A program made the translations under genes and the position numbers. The notes beneath the pieces are model-generated. The model saw nothing but the letters and a program-made list of their open reading frames with translations, made no database searches and was not told where the DNA came from. From assembly GCF_002803515.1 (NCBI RefSeq), contig NZ_PHQX01000001.1, forward strand, positions 1,240,001 to 1,304,000: DNA of 64,000 bases. The letters run 5' to 3'. Positions 18,069 through 27,956 of the stretch are shown here, piece after piece. Each line of letters starts with the position of its first letter. Position 1 is the first letter of the stretch. This DNA is from Stenotrophomonas lactitubi (GTDB lineage Bacteria > Pseudomonadota > Gammaproteobacteria > Xanthomonadales > Xanthomonadaceae).

Positions 18069-18449
18069 ATGCACCTGTCCCTGCTCAAGACCAAGATCCA
18101 CCGCGCCACCGTCACCCATTCCGAGCTGAACTACGAAGGCTCGATCGCCATCGATGACAACCTGCTGGCCGCCACTGGCATCCGTGAATTCGAGCAGGTG
18201 CACATCTGGGACGTGACCAACGGTGCGCGCTTCTCGACCTATGCGATCCGCGCCGAAGCCGGCAGCGGCATCGTCTCGCTCAACGGTGGCGCCGCGCGCC
18301 ACGTGCAGGTCGGTGACATCATCATCATTGCCGCCTTCGCCAGCATGACCGAGCAGGAAGCCGACAGCTTCAAGCCGAAGCTGGTGTACGTTGATGGCAA
18401 CAACCAGATCTCCCACACCAACGACACGATCCCGACCCAGGCCGCATGA
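18069..18449 (+). CDS. panD: Aspartate 1-decarboxylase
   Basis: A 126-residue pyruvoyl-dependent enzyme making beta-alanine from aspartate for pantothenate. The self-processing site Gly24-Ser25 is present in [10 protein letters not shown], and Tyr/Arg active-site segments ([16 protein letters not shown]) are conserved. It completes the panBC pathway seen upstream. The pgi ATG overlaps its stop by four bases, so PGI is translationally coupled to it. Confidence 0.97.
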   Translation: MHLSLLKTKIHRATVTHSELNYEGSIAIDDNLLAATGIREFEQVHIWDVTNGARFSTYAIRAEAGSGIVSLNGGAARHVQVGDIIIIAAFASMTEQEADSFKPKLVYVDGNNQISHTNDTIPTQAA

Positions 18450-19960
18450 CAACGAACAACGGATTCGACTCGCTGCATTCCCACGCCCAGCGCCTGAAGG
18501 GCGCAAGCATTCCCAACCTGCTCGCCGCCGAACCCGGCCGTGTGCAGGACCTGGCGCTGCGGGTCGGTCCGTTGTATGTCAACTTCGCCCGGCAGAAATA
18601 CGATGCCGCGGCGTTGCAGGCGCTGTTGGCGCTGGCTGCCGAACGTGATGTCGGCGGCGCGATCACGCGCCTGTTCCGTGGCGAGCAGGTCAACCTGACC
18701 GAAGGCCGCGCCGCGCTGCATACCGCGCTGCGCGGTGATGTGGTCGATGCGCCGGTGGCGGCCGAGGCCTATGCCACCGCGCGCGGCATCCGCCAGCGCA
18801 TGGGTGTGCTGGTGCGCGCGCTGGAAGACAGTGGCGTGACCGATGTGGTCAGCGTCGGTATCGGCGGTTCCGATCTCGGTCCGCGCCTGGTCGCCGACGC
18901 GCTGCGTCCGGTCACGGGTGCACGCCTGCGCGTGCATTTCGTGTCGAACGTGGACGGCGCCGCCATGCAGCGCACGCTGGCCACGCTGGATCCGGCGAAG
19001 ACCGCCGGCATCCTCATTTCCAAGACCTTTGGTACCCAGGAAACCCTGCTCAACGGCCAGATCCTGCACGATTGGCTGGGTGGCAGCGAACGCCTGTACG
19101 CGGTCAGCGCCAATCCGGAACGCGCCGCCAAGGCCTTCGCCATTGCCGCCGAGCGCGTGCTGCCGATGTGGGACTGGGTGGGCGGTCGCTATTCGCTGTG
19201 GTCGGCCGTCGGTTTCCCGATCGCATTGGCCATCGGCTTTGAGCACTTCGAGCAATTGCTGGAAGGTGCCGCGCAGATGGATGCGCATGCACTGGACGCG
19301 CCGCTGGAGCGCAACCTGCCGGTACTGCACGGCCTGACCGACATCTGGAACCGCAATCTGCTGGGCTCTGCCACGCATGCGGTGATGACCTACGACCAGC
19401 GCCTGGCGCTGCTGCCGGCCTACCTGCAGCAGCTGGTGATGGAAAGCCTGGGCAAGCGCGTGCAGCGCGATGGCCAGCCGGTCACCACCGACACCGTGCC
19501 GGTGTGGTGGGGCGGTGCCGGCACCGACGTGCAGCACAGCTTCTTCCAGGCCCTGCACCAGGGCACCAGCATCATTCCGGCCGATTTCATCGGCTGCGTG
19601 CACAACGACGATCCGTATACGGTCAACCACCAGGCGTTGATGGCCAACCTGCTGGCGCAGACCGAAGCGCTGGCCAACGGCCAGGGCAGCGACGATCCGC
19701 ACCGCGATTACCCGGGTGGCCGCCCGAGCACGATGATCCTGCTCGACGCGCTGACCCCGCAGGCGCTGGGCGCCTTGATCGCGATGTACGAACACGCGGT
19801 GTACGTGCAGTCGGTGATCTGGAACATCAACGCCTTCGACCAGTTCGGTGTCGAGCTGGGCAAGCAGCTGGCCAGTGGCCTGCTGCCCGCTCTGCAGGGT
19901 GAGGATGTCGAGGTCAACGACCCGCTGACCCGTGAGCTGCTGGCCCAGCTGAAGGGCTGA
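18446..19960 (+). CDS. pgi: Glucose-6-phosphate isomerase
   Basis: A 504-residue enzyme interconverting glucose 6-phosphate and fructose 6-phosphate. Signatures: [44 protein letters not shown], and [16 protein letters not shown] near the C-terminus. It is somewhat shorter than E. coli Pgi (549), as in other Xanthomonadaceae. In this organism it connects gluconeogenesis to the Entner-Doudoroff genes at 25-31 kb. Confidence 0.97.
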   Translation: MTTNNGFDSLHSHAQRLKGASIPNLLAAEPGRVQDLALRVGPLYVNFARQKYDAAALQALLALAAERDVGGAITRLFRGEQVNLTEGRAALHTALRGDVVDAPVAAEAYATARGIRQRMGVLVRALEDSGVTDVVSVGIGGSDLGPRLVADALRPVTGARLRVHFVSNVDGAAMQRTLATLDPAKTAGILISKTFGTQETLLNGQILHDWLGGSERLYAVSANPERAAKAFAIAAERVLPMWDWVGGRYSLWSAVGFPIALAIGFEHFEQLLEGAAQMDAHALDAPLERNLPVLHGLTDIWNRNLLGSATHAVMTYDQRLALLPAYLQQLVMESLGKRVQRDGQPVTTDTVPVWWGGAGTDVQHSFFQALHQGTSIIPADFIGCVHNDDPYTVNHQALMANLLAQTEALANGQGSDDPHRDYPGGRPSTMILLDALTPQALGALIAMYEHAVYVQSVIWNINAFDQFGVELGKQLASGLLPALQGEDVEVNDPLTRELLAQLKG

Positions 19961-19976
19961 CGCGGGCGGGGAATGC

Positions 19977-20037
19977 CGCCGGGCATGGCCCGGCGCTACC
20001 CTTCGTTACGCCGGTAGCGCCGGGCCATGCCCGGCGG
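19977..20037. repeat. REP pair, GCGCCGGGC type
   Basis: Two inverted palindromes built on GCCGGGCATGGCCCGGC (19977-20000 and 20014-20037), the second GTAG-led. They separate the convergent pgi and regA genes. Confidence 0.8.
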
Positions 20038-20050
20038 ATACGACGCCGCC

Positions 20051-20614
20051 TCACCGGCTCGGATCGCGCTCCGGGCTCGGCCGCTTGGCCAGCTTGCGCT
20101 GCAGCGAACGCCGGTGCATGCCGAGCAGGCGCGCGGCCGCCGACACGTTGCCGCCGGTTTCATGCATCGCCTGCTGGATGTGCTCCCACTGCAGGCGGCT
20201 GATCGGGGTCATCGCATCGGGCACTTCCATCTCGCCGTCATCGGCCGGGCCATCGTCTTCCTCGCCCAGCGCGCGCAGGATCATCGGCACCGTCGACGGC
20301 TTGGGCAGGTAGTCGTCGGCGCCGAGCTTGATCGCCTCCACCGCGGTGGCGATGCTGGCATAGCCGGTCACCAGCAGGATCCGCATGTCCGCACGCAGCG
20401 CGCGCAGCGGCTGGATCAGCGCCAGGCCGGAATCGCTGCCCAGCTTCAGATCGATCAGTGCGAACGCTGGCGGATGCTGGCGCGCCAATGCCAGTGCGCT
20501 GGCGGCATCCTGTGCGGTCTGCGTCTCCAGCCCTTTGCGGGCCAGGCTGCGCTGCAGCGTGCGCAGGTAGAGTTCGTCGTCGTCGACCAGCAGGCCGAGG
20601 GTAGAAGCAGTCAT
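20051..20614 (-). CDS. regA: RegA/PrrA-type response regulator
   Basis: A 187-residue regulator with a receiver domain (phosphoacceptor Asp55 in FALIDLKLGSDSG; Thr in LLVTGYAS; Lys in DDYLPKP) and a C-terminal Fis-type helix-turn-helix (GGNVSAAARLLGMHRRSLQR), the architecture of the RegA/PrrA/ActR family. In purple bacteria the family controls redox-responsive genes. The second of two in-frame ATGs is chosen because GAGGA abuts the first and is 6 bases before the second. It starts immediately after the kinase gene. Confidence 0.9.
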   Translation of the reverse strand: MTASTLGLLVDDDELYLRTLQRSLARKGLETQTAQDAASALALARQHPPAFALIDLKLGSDSGLALIQPLRALRADMRILLVTGYASIATAVEAIKLGADDYLPKPSTVPMILRALGEEDDGPADDGEMEVPDAMTPISRLQWEHIQQAMHETGGNVSAAARLLGMHRRSLQRKLAKRPSPERDPSR

Positions 20615-20616
20615 GG

Positions 20617-21837
20617 TCATTCCTCGCGGGGGGCCAACGGCAGGCGGAAGCCGACGCGGCTACCGGCCCCTTGGGCCGGGCGCATCCACATCTCGCCGTC
20701 CAGGCGTTCGATGGTGGCATGGGACAGGGCAAGCCCGACGCCCATGCCTTCACTCTTGCTGCTGCCGAACAGCTTGCCCGGCAGGACGGCGGCGCGGGCA
20801 TCGAAGCCATGGCCGTAATCGCGTACTTCGCCGATCAAGTCGTCGCCTTCGATGCGCAGGCTGAGGTCAACGCGCGGTCGTCCAGCCTGCTCGCCGGCAT
20901 CGGCAGCATTGTTCAGCAGCACCATCAGCAGGTGGCCGACGCCCGGGTCCAGCGGCAGGCGCAGCGGTGCGTCGTCGTTGCGATGCAGGTCGATGGTCGG
21001 GCGCACCAGCCGCCACTGCTCCAGCACCTGCTGGGCCGTGGAGTGGGCGCGGCCGGGGCGGTCGTTGGAGGCCGGCGCGGCCAGTGCCAGCACGCGCTCG
21101 CGGCACTGCACCAGCAGCTCGCGCAGGGTCTCCATGTCCTCGCGTACTTCCGGCTCTTCGCTGCGCTCGGCCACGTCGTCGGCAAGCAGGGTCATCGTCG
21201 CCAGCGGCGTGTTCAGTTCGTGCGCCACCGAGGCCGCATGCGTGGCCAGGGCGACGATGCCTTCGTTGCGCGCGAAGCGTTCGCGCAGCGCCGACAGTTC
21301 CAGCTCGCGCTCGCGCAGGGCGATCGCCAGCCGGGTGGAGAAGATCAGCACCACCGCAGCGGACAGCAGGAAGGTGGCGATCACGCCCCAGCGATTGAGG
21401 TCCAGTGCGTTGAAGTAGCCGGCCGGCAGCGGTTGGCCGAACAGTCCGCTGGCGGCATAGCCCAGCAGGCAGGCGCTGGCCACGGCCAGGGCCCAGCGCA
21501 GGGGCAGGGCGAAGGCGGCCAGGGCGATCAGGATCAGGAACAGCGAGCCGAACGGATTGGCGATGCCGCCACTCCAGCTGACCATCCAGGTGAGGATGAT
21601 CACGTCAACCAGGATGTGGCCGAAGGCGGTCAGCGGCGCGGTATCGGCCGGCTCCGGCCGCAGCTGCGTATACAGGTTGAACACGGCAAGCACGGCCACG
21701 CCCGACCACAACGGCAGTTGCGGCAAGGGCAGTCCCAGCACCCAGGTGGCGACCAGGATGGTGGCCGCCTGGCCAGCCACGGCCAACCAGCGCAGGCTGC
21801 ACAGGGTTCGGAGAAACGGGGCGTCGGGACCGGTCAT
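20617..21837 (-). CDS. regB: RegB/PrrB-type redox sensor histidine kinase
   Basis: A 406-residue kinase with about six transmembrane helices (residues 15-170). The quinone-binding motif GGxxNPF is present (GGIANPF, 90-96), as is the H-box with His206 in SVAHELNTPLATM. Cys245 in LLVQCRERVL corresponds to the redox-active Cys of RegB. The catalytic domain has a VLLNNAADAG N-box and G boxes up to MGVGLALSHATIERL. It forms an operon with regA. Its targets in a non-photosynthetic bacterium are probably respiratory genes; that is inference. Confidence 0.9.
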   Translation of the reverse strand: MTGPDAPFLRTLCSLRWLAVAGQAATILVATWVLGLPLPQLPLWSGVAVLAVFNLYTQLRPEPADTAPLTAFGHILVDVIILTWMVSWSGGIANPFGSLFLILIALAAFALPLRWALAVASACLLGYAASGLFGQPLPAGYFNALDLNRWGVIATFLLSAAVVLIFSTRLAIALRERELELSALRERFARNEGIVALATHAASVAHELNTPLATMTLLADDVAERSEEPEVREDMETLRELLVQCRERVLALAAPASNDRPGRAHSTAQQVLEQWRLVRPTIDLHRNDDAPLRLPLDPGVGHLLMVLLNNAADAGEQAGRPRVDLSLRIEGDDLIGEVRDYGHGFDARAAVLPGKLFGSSKSEGMGVGLALSHATIERLDGEMWMRPAQGAGSRVGFRLPLAPREE

Positions 21838-21939
21838 TCGCGCCCATCGTATGCGTTCGCAGGCAAGCCTGCCTGCGACAATCGGCCGCAGCCGCACTGC
21901 CGCCTGAATGCGACACACCCGCAAGGTCGGGGCGGGCGT

Positions 21940-21945
21940 TAGAAT
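21940..21945 (+). promoter_or_regulatory. -10 box giving a predicted leaderless ispG transcript
   Basis: TAGAAT is followed after six bases by the ispG ATG (21952), so transcription should start at or next to the start codon. No Shine-Dalgarno sequence is seen. Confidence 0.5.
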
Positions 21946-21951
21946 GCCCGC

Positions 21952-23217
21952 ATGCATGACGCCGTCACCCGCCCTACAGCCCCCTCCGATGCCACTGCCT
22001 GGCCCCGTCGCCTGACCCAATCGGTCCAGATCGGTGGAGTCACCGTGGGCGGTGGCAAGCCGGTGGTGGTGCAGTCGATGACCAACACCGACACCTCCGA
22101 TGTGGCGTCCAGCGTGAAGCAGGTCGCCGAGCTCTGGCGCGCCGGCTCGGAAATGGTGCGCCTGACCGTCAACACGGTCGAAGCGGCCGCGGCGATCCCG
22201 CGCATCGTCGACAAGCTGGCGATGATGGGCATCGATGTACCGCTGATCGGCGACTTCCATTACAACGGCCATCAGCTGCTGACGGCCGAACCGGCCTGTG
22301 CCGAAGCGCTGGCCAAGTACCGCATCAACCCGGGCAACGTGGGCTTCGGCAAGAAGAAGGACCTGCAGTTCGCCCAGCTGATCGAGTTCGCCATCCGCTA
22401 CAACAAGCCGGTGCGCATCGGCGCCAACTGGGGATCGCTGGACCAGGCCCTGGCAGCGAAGCTGATGGACGAGAACAACCATCGCGAGCAGCCCTGGGAT
22501 GCCGGCCGCGTGCTGCGCGAGGCACTGATCCGTTCGGCGCTGGATTCGGCCGAGCAGGCCGTCGAGCTGGGGCTGCCGCGCGACCGCATCATCCTTTCGG
22601 CCAAGGTCAGCGGCGTGCAGGAACTGATCGCGGTCTACCGCGACCTGGCCCAGCGTTCGGACTTCGCCCTGCACCTGGGCCTGACCGAAGCCGGTATCGG
22701 CAGCAAGGGCATCGTCGCCTCGGCGGCGGCGCTGAGCGTGCTGCTGCAGGAAGGCATCGGCGACACCATCCGCATTTCGCTGACGCCCGAACCGGGCCAG
22801 TCGCGTACGCAGGAAGTGATCGTCGCCCAGGAACTGCTGCAGACCACCGGCCAGCGCGCGTTCACCCCGCTGGTCACGGCCTGCCCGGGCTGCGGCCGTA
22901 CCACCTCGGAGTTCTTCCAGGAACTGGCCAAGGTGGTGCAGAACCACGTGCGCGAAAAGATGCCGCTGTGGAAGATCCAGCACCCGGGTGCGGAGAACAT
23001 GACCCTGGCGGTGATGGGCTGCGTGGTCAACGGGCCCGGTGAGTCGCGGCATGCCAACATCGGCATCTCGCTGCCGGGTACCGGCGAAGCACCGTCGGCA
23101 CCGGTGTTCGTCGATGGCGAGAAGAAGGTGACCCTGCGTGGCGAGAACATCGCCCAGGAATTCGTCGCCCTGATCGATGATTACGTTGAACGCACCTATG
23201 TCCGAAGCGCCGGGTAA
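21952..23217 (+). CDS. ispG: 4-hydroxy-3-methylbut-2-enyl-diphosphate synthase (GcpE)
   Basis: A 421-residue [4Fe-4S] enzyme of the MEP isoprenoid pathway. The barrel domain begins [22 protein letters not shown] and contains RINPGNVGF. The C-terminal cluster domain has [12 protein letters not shown] and GCVVNGPGE with the Cys ligands. The start codon lies 6 bases after a TAGAAT box, suggesting a leaderless message. The PAP2 phosphatase gene begins within its last 20 bases in another frame. Confidence 0.96.
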   Translation: MHDAVTRPTAPSDATAWPRRLTQSVQIGGVTVGGGKPVVVQSMTNTDTSDVASSVKQVAELWRAGSEMVRLTVNTVEAAAAIPRIVDKLAMMGIDVPLIGDFHYNGHQLLTAEPACAEALAKYRINPGNVGFGKKKDLQFAQLIEFAIRYNKPVRIGANWGSLDQALAAKLMDENNHREQPWDAGRVLREALIRSALDSAEQAVELGLPRDRIILSAKVSGVQELIAVYRDLAQRSDFALHLGLTEAGIGSKGIVASAAALSVLLQEGIGDTIRISLTPEPGQSRTQEVIVAQELLQTTGQRAFTPLVTACPGCGRTTSEFFQELAKVVQNHVREKMPLWKIQHPGAENMTLAVMGCVVNGPGESRHANIGISLPGTGEAPSAPVFVDGEKKVTLRGENIAQEFVALIDDYVERTYVRSAG

Positions 23218-23947
23218 GCCGACGATCCTCGCTGCGCCGGAGCCAGCCTCCGGTTTCCGCCACTGGATGGCGCGCAATGCCTGGCGGCTGCTGTTGCTGT
23301 TTGCCGGTGTGCTGCTGCCGCTGGCCGGATTCGTCGCCCTCGCCGACGAAGTGCACGAGTTCGAGTCCTTCCACTTCGATGCGCCGCTGCTGTGGCAGAT
23401 GCACGGCCTGCATTCGCCGTGGCTGGACCGCATCTTCGTGCTGCTGTCGAAACTGGGTTACGAGTGGTTCCTGATCCCGGCCGACGTGCTGATTGTCGGC
23501 GCATTGGCCTGGCACCGGCGTTGGCGTGAAGCGACCTTCGTGGCCGTGAGCTTCGTCGGGTCGGCGCTGCTGAACATGGGCAGCAAGCACTTCTTCCAGC
23601 GCGACCGGCCCAGCCTGTGGGAATCGATCGCGCCGGAATCCACGTTCAGTTTCCCCAGCGGCCACGCGATGGGCTCGATGACCCTGGCGGTCACCCTGGT
23701 GCTGCTGGCCTGGAATACCCGCTGGCGCTGGCCGGTGCTGCTGTTGGCGCCGTCGTTCAGCCTGCTGGTAAGCGTTTCCCGGGTCTATCTGGGGGTGCAT
23801 TACCCCTCGGACATCCTGGCCGGATGGTGTGCCGCGCTGGTTTGGGTGGTAGGGTGCTATCTGGTCATGTTCAGCCGCCGTCATCCATGGCGACGGCACG
23901 GTTCGCCGCCAGCGACGGCCAGCGAAGCGATCACGCAAGGGGAGTGA
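23198..23947 (+). CDS. PAP2-superfamily membrane phosphatase
   Basis: A 249-residue membrane protein with about six helices and the complete PAP2 phosphatase signature: [17 protein letters not shown] and [12 protein letters not shown]. Such enzymes dephosphorylate lipid phosphates such as undecaprenyl diphosphate or phosphatidate. The overlap with ispG (20 bases) and the shared isoprenoid theme make undecaprenyl-pyrophosphate recycling an attractive but unproven role. The start ATG 23198 is preferred over one in the ispG body. Confidence 0.9.
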   Translation: MSEAPGKPTILAAPEPASGFRHWMARNAWRLLLLFAGVLLPLAGFVALADEVHEFESFHFDAPLLWQMHGLHSPWLDRIFVLLSKLGYEWFLIPADVLIVGALAWHRRWREATFVAVSFVGSALLNMGSKHFFQRDRPSLWESIAPESTFSFPSGHAMGSMTLAVTLVLLAWNTRWRWPVLLLAPSFSLLVSVSRVYLGVHYPSDILAGWCAALVWVVGCYLVMFSRRHPWRRHGSPPATASEAITQGE

Positions 23948-24149
23948 CGTGGATGCCCTCCCAAGGGCGTCTACCTGAGGGACGGGTTGTTTCGTTGTAA
24001 CGGGTTCTGCAGGGCAAGGGGCACGATCAGTGCGTGAAGAATGTGATGCGCAAGGCAGAACGCCGGAATTGCGCAACATCCGCGCTTGCAGTGGTCAGGT
24101 GCTCCTGCCTAGGTTGACCCGTATTGGCCGCATTCGAAGAGGTACGTGA
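23948..24149. other. Intergenic region upstream of the NarL-type regulator
   Basis: About 200 bases without a credible gene. AT-richer sequence around 23985-24060 could hold the promoter of the downstream regulator, but I find no box pair that I would defend. Confidence 0.4.
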
Positions 24150-24797
24150 ATGACGATTCGAGTCTACCTGGTGGATGACCACGCGTTGGTCCGCACCGGG
24201 ATGAAGATGATACTGTCGAGTGAAACCGACATTGAAGTGGTGGGCGAGGCCGAGACGGGCGAAGACGCGCTGCCCGCGATCCGCCAGCTGCAACCGGACG
24301 TGGTGCTGTGTGATCTGCACCTGCCCGGGGTGAGCGGAATGGAAGTGACCGAGCGCATCGTCCGTGGCCACCGCAGCACGCGGGTGGTGATCGTGTCGGT
24401 GCTGGAGGACGGTCCGCTGCCCAAGCGCCTGCTCGAAGCCGGCGCTGCCGGTTATATCGGCAAGGGCTGCGATGCGCAGGAACTGCTGCGCGCGGTGCGT
24501 GACGTGGCCGCCGGACGGCGTTACCTGGGCACGAGCATCGCGCAGAACCTGGCGTTGTCCACCGTGGAAGGCAACGGCTCGCCGTTCGACAACCTGTCGC
24601 CGCGTGAGCTGGAAGTGGCATTGCTGCTGACCCAGGGCCTGCGCCAGGAAGACATCGCGCGGCGCCTGAGCCTGAGTGCGAAGACGGTGAACACGCACAA
24701 GGCGCGGTTGTTCGAGAAGATGGGAATCCACGACAACATCGCGTTGGCGCGGATGGCCAGCCAGTATGGGTTGGTGGATCCGGCACGGCCGCTGTAA
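24150..24797 (+). CDS. NarL/FixJ-family response regulator (GacA/UvrY-like)
   Basis: A 215-residue regulator: receiver domain with acidic pair Asp9-Asp10, phosphoacceptor Asp55 (VVLCDLHLPG) and Lys in YIGKGCD, then a LuxR-type helix-turn-helix (LSPRELEVALLLTQGLRQEDIARRLSLSAKTVNTHKARLFEKMGI). Layout and length fit GacA/UvrY. No kinase gene is adjacent, so it is an orphan here and its signal is unknown. Confidence 0.9.
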   Translation: MTIRVYLVDDHALVRTGMKMILSSETDIEVVGEAETGEDALPAIRQLQPDVVLCDLHLPGVSGMEVTERIVRGHRSTRVVIVSVLEDGPLPKRLLEAGAAGYIGKGCDAQELLRAVRDVAAGRRYLGTSIAQNLALSTVEGNGSPFDNLSPRELEVALLLTQGLRQEDIARRLSLSAKTVNTHKARLFEKMGIHDNIALARMASQYGLVDPARPL

Positions 24798-24849
24798 GGG
24801 TTTCGGCCAACGGCTGAGCCCCTCGCGGTTGTGCGGTTGGTCATGGGGT

Positions 24850-24955
24850 TGGCCGGGCGGATGGGCTGCGCAGGGGACGCTGCAAGTACGTCCCTGTAAG
24901 CTCGGTCGCCGCATCCATGCGGCTCACGCCCCTGCGCAACCCATCCGCCCGGCCA
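24850..24955 (+). repeat. Long inverted repeat with three-way-junction potential, copy 5
   Basis: Arms 24850-24876 and 24929-24955 pair at 26 of 27 positions. Inner hairpins are GGGACG/CGTCCC and GCCGCA-TCCA-TGCGGC (24908-24923). It lies beyond the 3' ends of the NarL-type gene and eda, which converge on it. The basal stem differs from copies 1-3. Confidence 0.87.
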
Positions 24956-25037
24956 CGGACAGGTTCCGTGCACCGCAACCGCGGAATGAAGAAAAGAACG
25001 GCAGGAGCGGGTCGCGCGCTGTGCGCGCTCGTAGACT

Positions 25038-25078
25038 GGGGTCGGGTCCCTTTTCCGGCGGGAAAGGGCTCTGACCCC
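25038..25078. repeat. GGGGTC...GACCCC imperfect palindrome
   Basis: An outer GGGGTC/GACCCC pair encloses CCCTTTTCC/GGAAAGGG. A second copy with a different inner stem (CCCGTTGCC/GCAACGGG) is at 51945-51983. It ends 8 bases from the eda stop. Confidence 0.75.
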
Positions 25079-25086
25079 GTAGTGCA

Positions 25087-25746
25087 TCAGTGGCCGCGTA
25101 CGCGCTTGACGATCTTCGCGGCCTGCGCCGCGCTCTCGCGCACCTTGTCCCACTGGCCGGCGTCGATCCAGTTGCCCGGCACCATCCACGAGCCACCGAT
25201 GCAGACCACGTTCTTCTGCTCGAGGTATTCGGCCGCCGTGTTCTCGGTGATGCCACCGGTCGGGCACAGCTTGAGATCGGCAATCGGGCCGGCCACGCCC
25301 TTGATCATGGCCAGGCCACCCACGGCCGTGGCCGGGAACAGCTTGCAGACACGGAAGCCGCGCGCGTAGAGCGACAGCAGCTCGGTCGGCGTCGCCGCAC
25401 CCGGTACTACCGGCAGCGGTGCCGCAGCCAGTGCATCGGCCAGCAGCGGCGGCGTACCCGGGGTCACTAGGAAATCCGCGCCCGCATCGATGGACTGCTG
25501 CATCTGCTCCACCGTCAGCACCGTACCGGCGCCGACCACCACATCCGGCAGTTCGCGCTTGAGCATCGCCAGCGCTTCCATCGCCACCGGCGTCCGCAGG
25601 GTCAGCTCGATGGCCGGCAATCCGCCTTCCAGCAACGCCGCACTGACCGCACGCGCCTGGTCCAGCGTATGAATCGTCACCACCGGCAGGATGCCGGCCG
25701 CATGCAGCAACTCCGCCGCCCGCACCTGATGTTGTTCGATACCCAT
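25087..25746 (-). CDS. eda: 2-dehydro-3-deoxy-phosphogluconate (KDPG) aldolase
   Basis: A 219-residue class I aldolase cleaving KDPG to pyruvate and glyceraldehyde 3-phosphate. Catalytic Glu lies in AIELTLRTP and the Schiff-base Lys in RVCKLFPA; GAGTVLT and CPTGGIT are also typical. It is the last gene of the zwf-glk-pgl-edd-eda run but is separated from edd by 235 bases containing inverted repeat copy 6, so it may be partly uncoupled from the rest of the operon. Confidence 0.96.
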   Translation of the reverse strand: MGIEQHQVRAAELLHAAGILPVVTIHTLDQARAVSAALLEGGLPAIELTLRTPVAMEALAMLKRELPDVVVGAGTVLTVEQMQQSIDAGADFLVTPGTPPLLADALAAAPLPVVPGAATPTELLSLYARGFRVCKLFPATAVGGLAMIKGVAGPIADLKLCPTGGITENTAAEYLEQKNVVCIGGSWMVPGNWIDAGQWDKVRESAAQAAKIVKRVRGH

Positions 25747-25827
25747 AGCTCTGCTTCTGCCTTTGCTTTCGCTCTTGTTGTGCTTTCAATGATCGCTTCG
25801 CGGCGTTGAAGCGCCGGAGAGTGTCAG

Positions 25828-25933
25828 GAGGGCGCGGTCAGCCCCAGACGGGACCGTGAGCGGCATGGATGCCGCGACCGAGCCCCCATGGATGGGTTTA
25901 CGGCGTGTCCCGGCTGGGGCTGACCGCGCCCTC
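25828..25933 (-). repeat. Long inverted repeat with three-way-junction potential, copy 6 (inverted)
   Basis: Arms 25828-25854 and 25907-25933 pair at 26 of 27 positions. Inner hairpins: GCGGCA-TGGA-TGCCGC (25860-25875) and CCCA-TGGA-TGGG (25885-25896), the same order as other copies when read on the minus strand. It lies between edd and eda inside the operon. Confidence 0.87.
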
Positions 25934-25981
25934 AGCCAGGAAATCTACCGCTGCGACATACCCGCAACGCTCTTCAATCCC

Positions 25982-27898
25982 TCAGGCGTCCTTCGCCTCA
26001 TGCGGCGCCGCCGCCGCCGCCGCATCGTGCCCCAGCTCATACTCCGCGTCGTAATCCCACGGCCCACCGTCAGCCGCCGCCGGACCGCACGAAATCGAGA
26101 TCGCACCCTGATCCGCCGGACCCACCACACGCCGGTTGATCGCGAACAGGTTGCGGCCCAGGTCATTGGCGGCCGGCGCCGTATTCGGCGCATGCGTACG
26201 CGCCGCCCATTCGGCCGCGTCCACCAGCACTTCCAGCGTGCCGGCCTCACCATCCAGGCGGATGATGTCGCCCTCGCGCACCTTGCCCAGCGGACCACCG
26301 CGTGCGGCTTCCGGGGTCACGTGGATCGCCGCCGGAATCTTGCCCGACGCGCCGGACAGGCGACCATCGGTGACCAGTGCCACGCGCCGGCCCTGGTTCT
26401 GCAGCAGGCCCAGCAGCGGTGCCAGCGAATGCAGTTCCGGCATACCGTTCGCACGCGGGCCCTGATAACGCACCACGGCTACGAAATGCTCGGGCAGCAG
26501 GCCGCCGGCGTGCAGCTTGTTCAATACCTGCGGTGCATCAACCACCACGGCCGGGGCCTCGATGGTGCGGTACTGCGGCTTCACCGCCGACAGCTTGATC
26601 AGCGACTTGCCGAGGTTGCCGCGCAACAGGCGCAGGCCGCCCTGGCTCTCGAACGGGTTGTCGACACCGCGCACCACTTCTTCATCTGCGCTGCGTTCCA
26701 GGCCCGGCAGATACACCAGCTTGCCCTCGCGCAGCTGCGGTTCGCGGGCGTAGTCGGCCATGCCGCCACGGGCCACGCTGACCAGGTCGCCATGCATCAG
26801 GCCGGCCTTGATCAGTTCGCCGAACACGAACGCCGGGCCACCCGCAGCGGCGAAGCGGTTCACGTCGGCTTCGCCGTTCGGATAGACGCGCGCCAGCAGC
26901 GGAATCAGCTGCGACAGCTCGTCGAAGTCATCCCAGGTCAACACGATGCCGGCCGCACGGGCCACGGCAATCCAGTGGATGGTGTGGTTGGTCGAGCCAC
27001 CGGTAGCCATCAGCGCGATGATCGCGTTGATGATCGCGCGCTCGTCGATGATCCGGCCCAGCGGACGGAAATCGTCGCCCAGCGCGGTGATGTCCAGCGC
27101 ACGCTCGGTGGCTTCGCGGGTCAGTGCATCGCGCAGCGCGGTGTCCGGATTGACGAACGACGCGCCCGGCAGCTGCACGCCCATCGCCTCCAGCAGCACC
27201 TGGTTGGAGTTGGCGGTGCCGTAGAAGGTGCAGGTGCCCGCGCCGTGGTAGGAGGCCGATTCGGCTTCCAGCAGTTCTTCGCGGGTGGCTTCGCCGGCGG
27301 CGTAGCGCTCGCGCACTTCGGCCTTCTGCTTGTTGGGAATGCCCGGCGTCATCGGGCCGGCCGGCACGAACACCGCCGGCAGATGGCCAAAGGCGAGGGC
27401 GCCGATCAGCAGGCCCGGCACGATCTTGTCGCACACACCGAGGTACACGGTGGTATCGAACATGTCGTGGCTGAGCCCGATCGCGGTGGCCTGGGCAATG
27501 ACATCACGCGAGAACAGCGACAGCTCCATGCCGCCACGGCCCTGGGTGACACCGTCGCACATCGCCGGCACGGCACCGGCCACCTGTGCAGTCGCGCCGA
27601 GTTCGCGGGCCACCGCACGGATCTGTTCGGGATAGGTCTCGAACGGCTGGTGTGCCGACAGCATGTCGTTGTAGGCGGTGATGATGCCCAGGTTGGCCGT
27701 CACGCCGCCGCGCAGGCGGCTCTTGTCGGTGCCACCGCAGGCGGCGAAACCGTGGGCGAGGTTGCCGCAGCTGAGGCGGCTGCGGAACGGGCCATCGCGC
27801 AGGGAGGCGTCGATCGCTGCCAGATAGGCGGCGCGCGAGGCGGCGCTGCGGCGGATGACGCGCTCAGTGATGGCTTGCAGTTGCGGATGGAGGCTCAT
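25982..27898 (-). CDS. edd: Phosphogluconate dehydratase
   Basis: A 638-residue IlvD/Edd-family [4Fe-4S] dehydratase converting 6-phosphogluconate to KDPG. The N-terminal half has [36 protein letters not shown] and GVCDKIVPG; later [13 protein letters not shown] and the C-terminal [17 protein letters not shown]. The length matches Edd rather than IlvD. It is followed downstream by eda and preceded by pgl (58-base gap). Assignment is strongly supported by the operon. Confidence 0.96.
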   Translation of the reverse strand: MSLHPQLQAITERVIRRSAASRAAYLAAIDASLRDGPFRSRLSCGNLAHGFAACGGTDKSRLRGGVTANLGIITAYNDMLSAHQPFETYPEQIRAVARELGATAQVAGAVPAMCDGVTQGRGGMELSLFSRDVIAQATAIGLSHDMFDTTVYLGVCDKIVPGLLIGALAFGHLPAVFVPAGPMTPGIPNKQKAEVRERYAAGEATREELLEAESASYHGAGTCTFYGTANSNQVLLEAMGVQLPGASFVNPDTALRDALTREATERALDITALGDDFRPLGRIIDERAIINAIIALMATGGSTNHTIHWIAVARAAGIVLTWDDFDELSQLIPLLARVYPNGEADVNRFAAAGGPAFVFGELIKAGLMHGDLVSVARGGMADYAREPQLREGKLVYLPGLERSADEEVVRGVDNPFESQGGLRLLRGNLGKSLIKLSAVKPQYRTIEAPAVVVDAPQVLNKLHAGGLLPEHFVAVVRYQGPRANGMPELHSLAPLLGLLQNQGRRVALVTDGRLSGASGKIPAAIHVTPEAARGGPLGKVREGDIIRLDGEAGTLEVLVDAAEWAARTHAPNTAPAANDLGRNLFAINRRVVGPADQGAISISCGPAAADGGPWDYDAEYELGHDAAAAAAPHEAKDA

Positions 27899-27956
27899 TG
27901 GCTACCGGCGTTCGAGGTGGCGAGAGGCGGGCGACGGCAGGGCGCCGCCGCCGACA

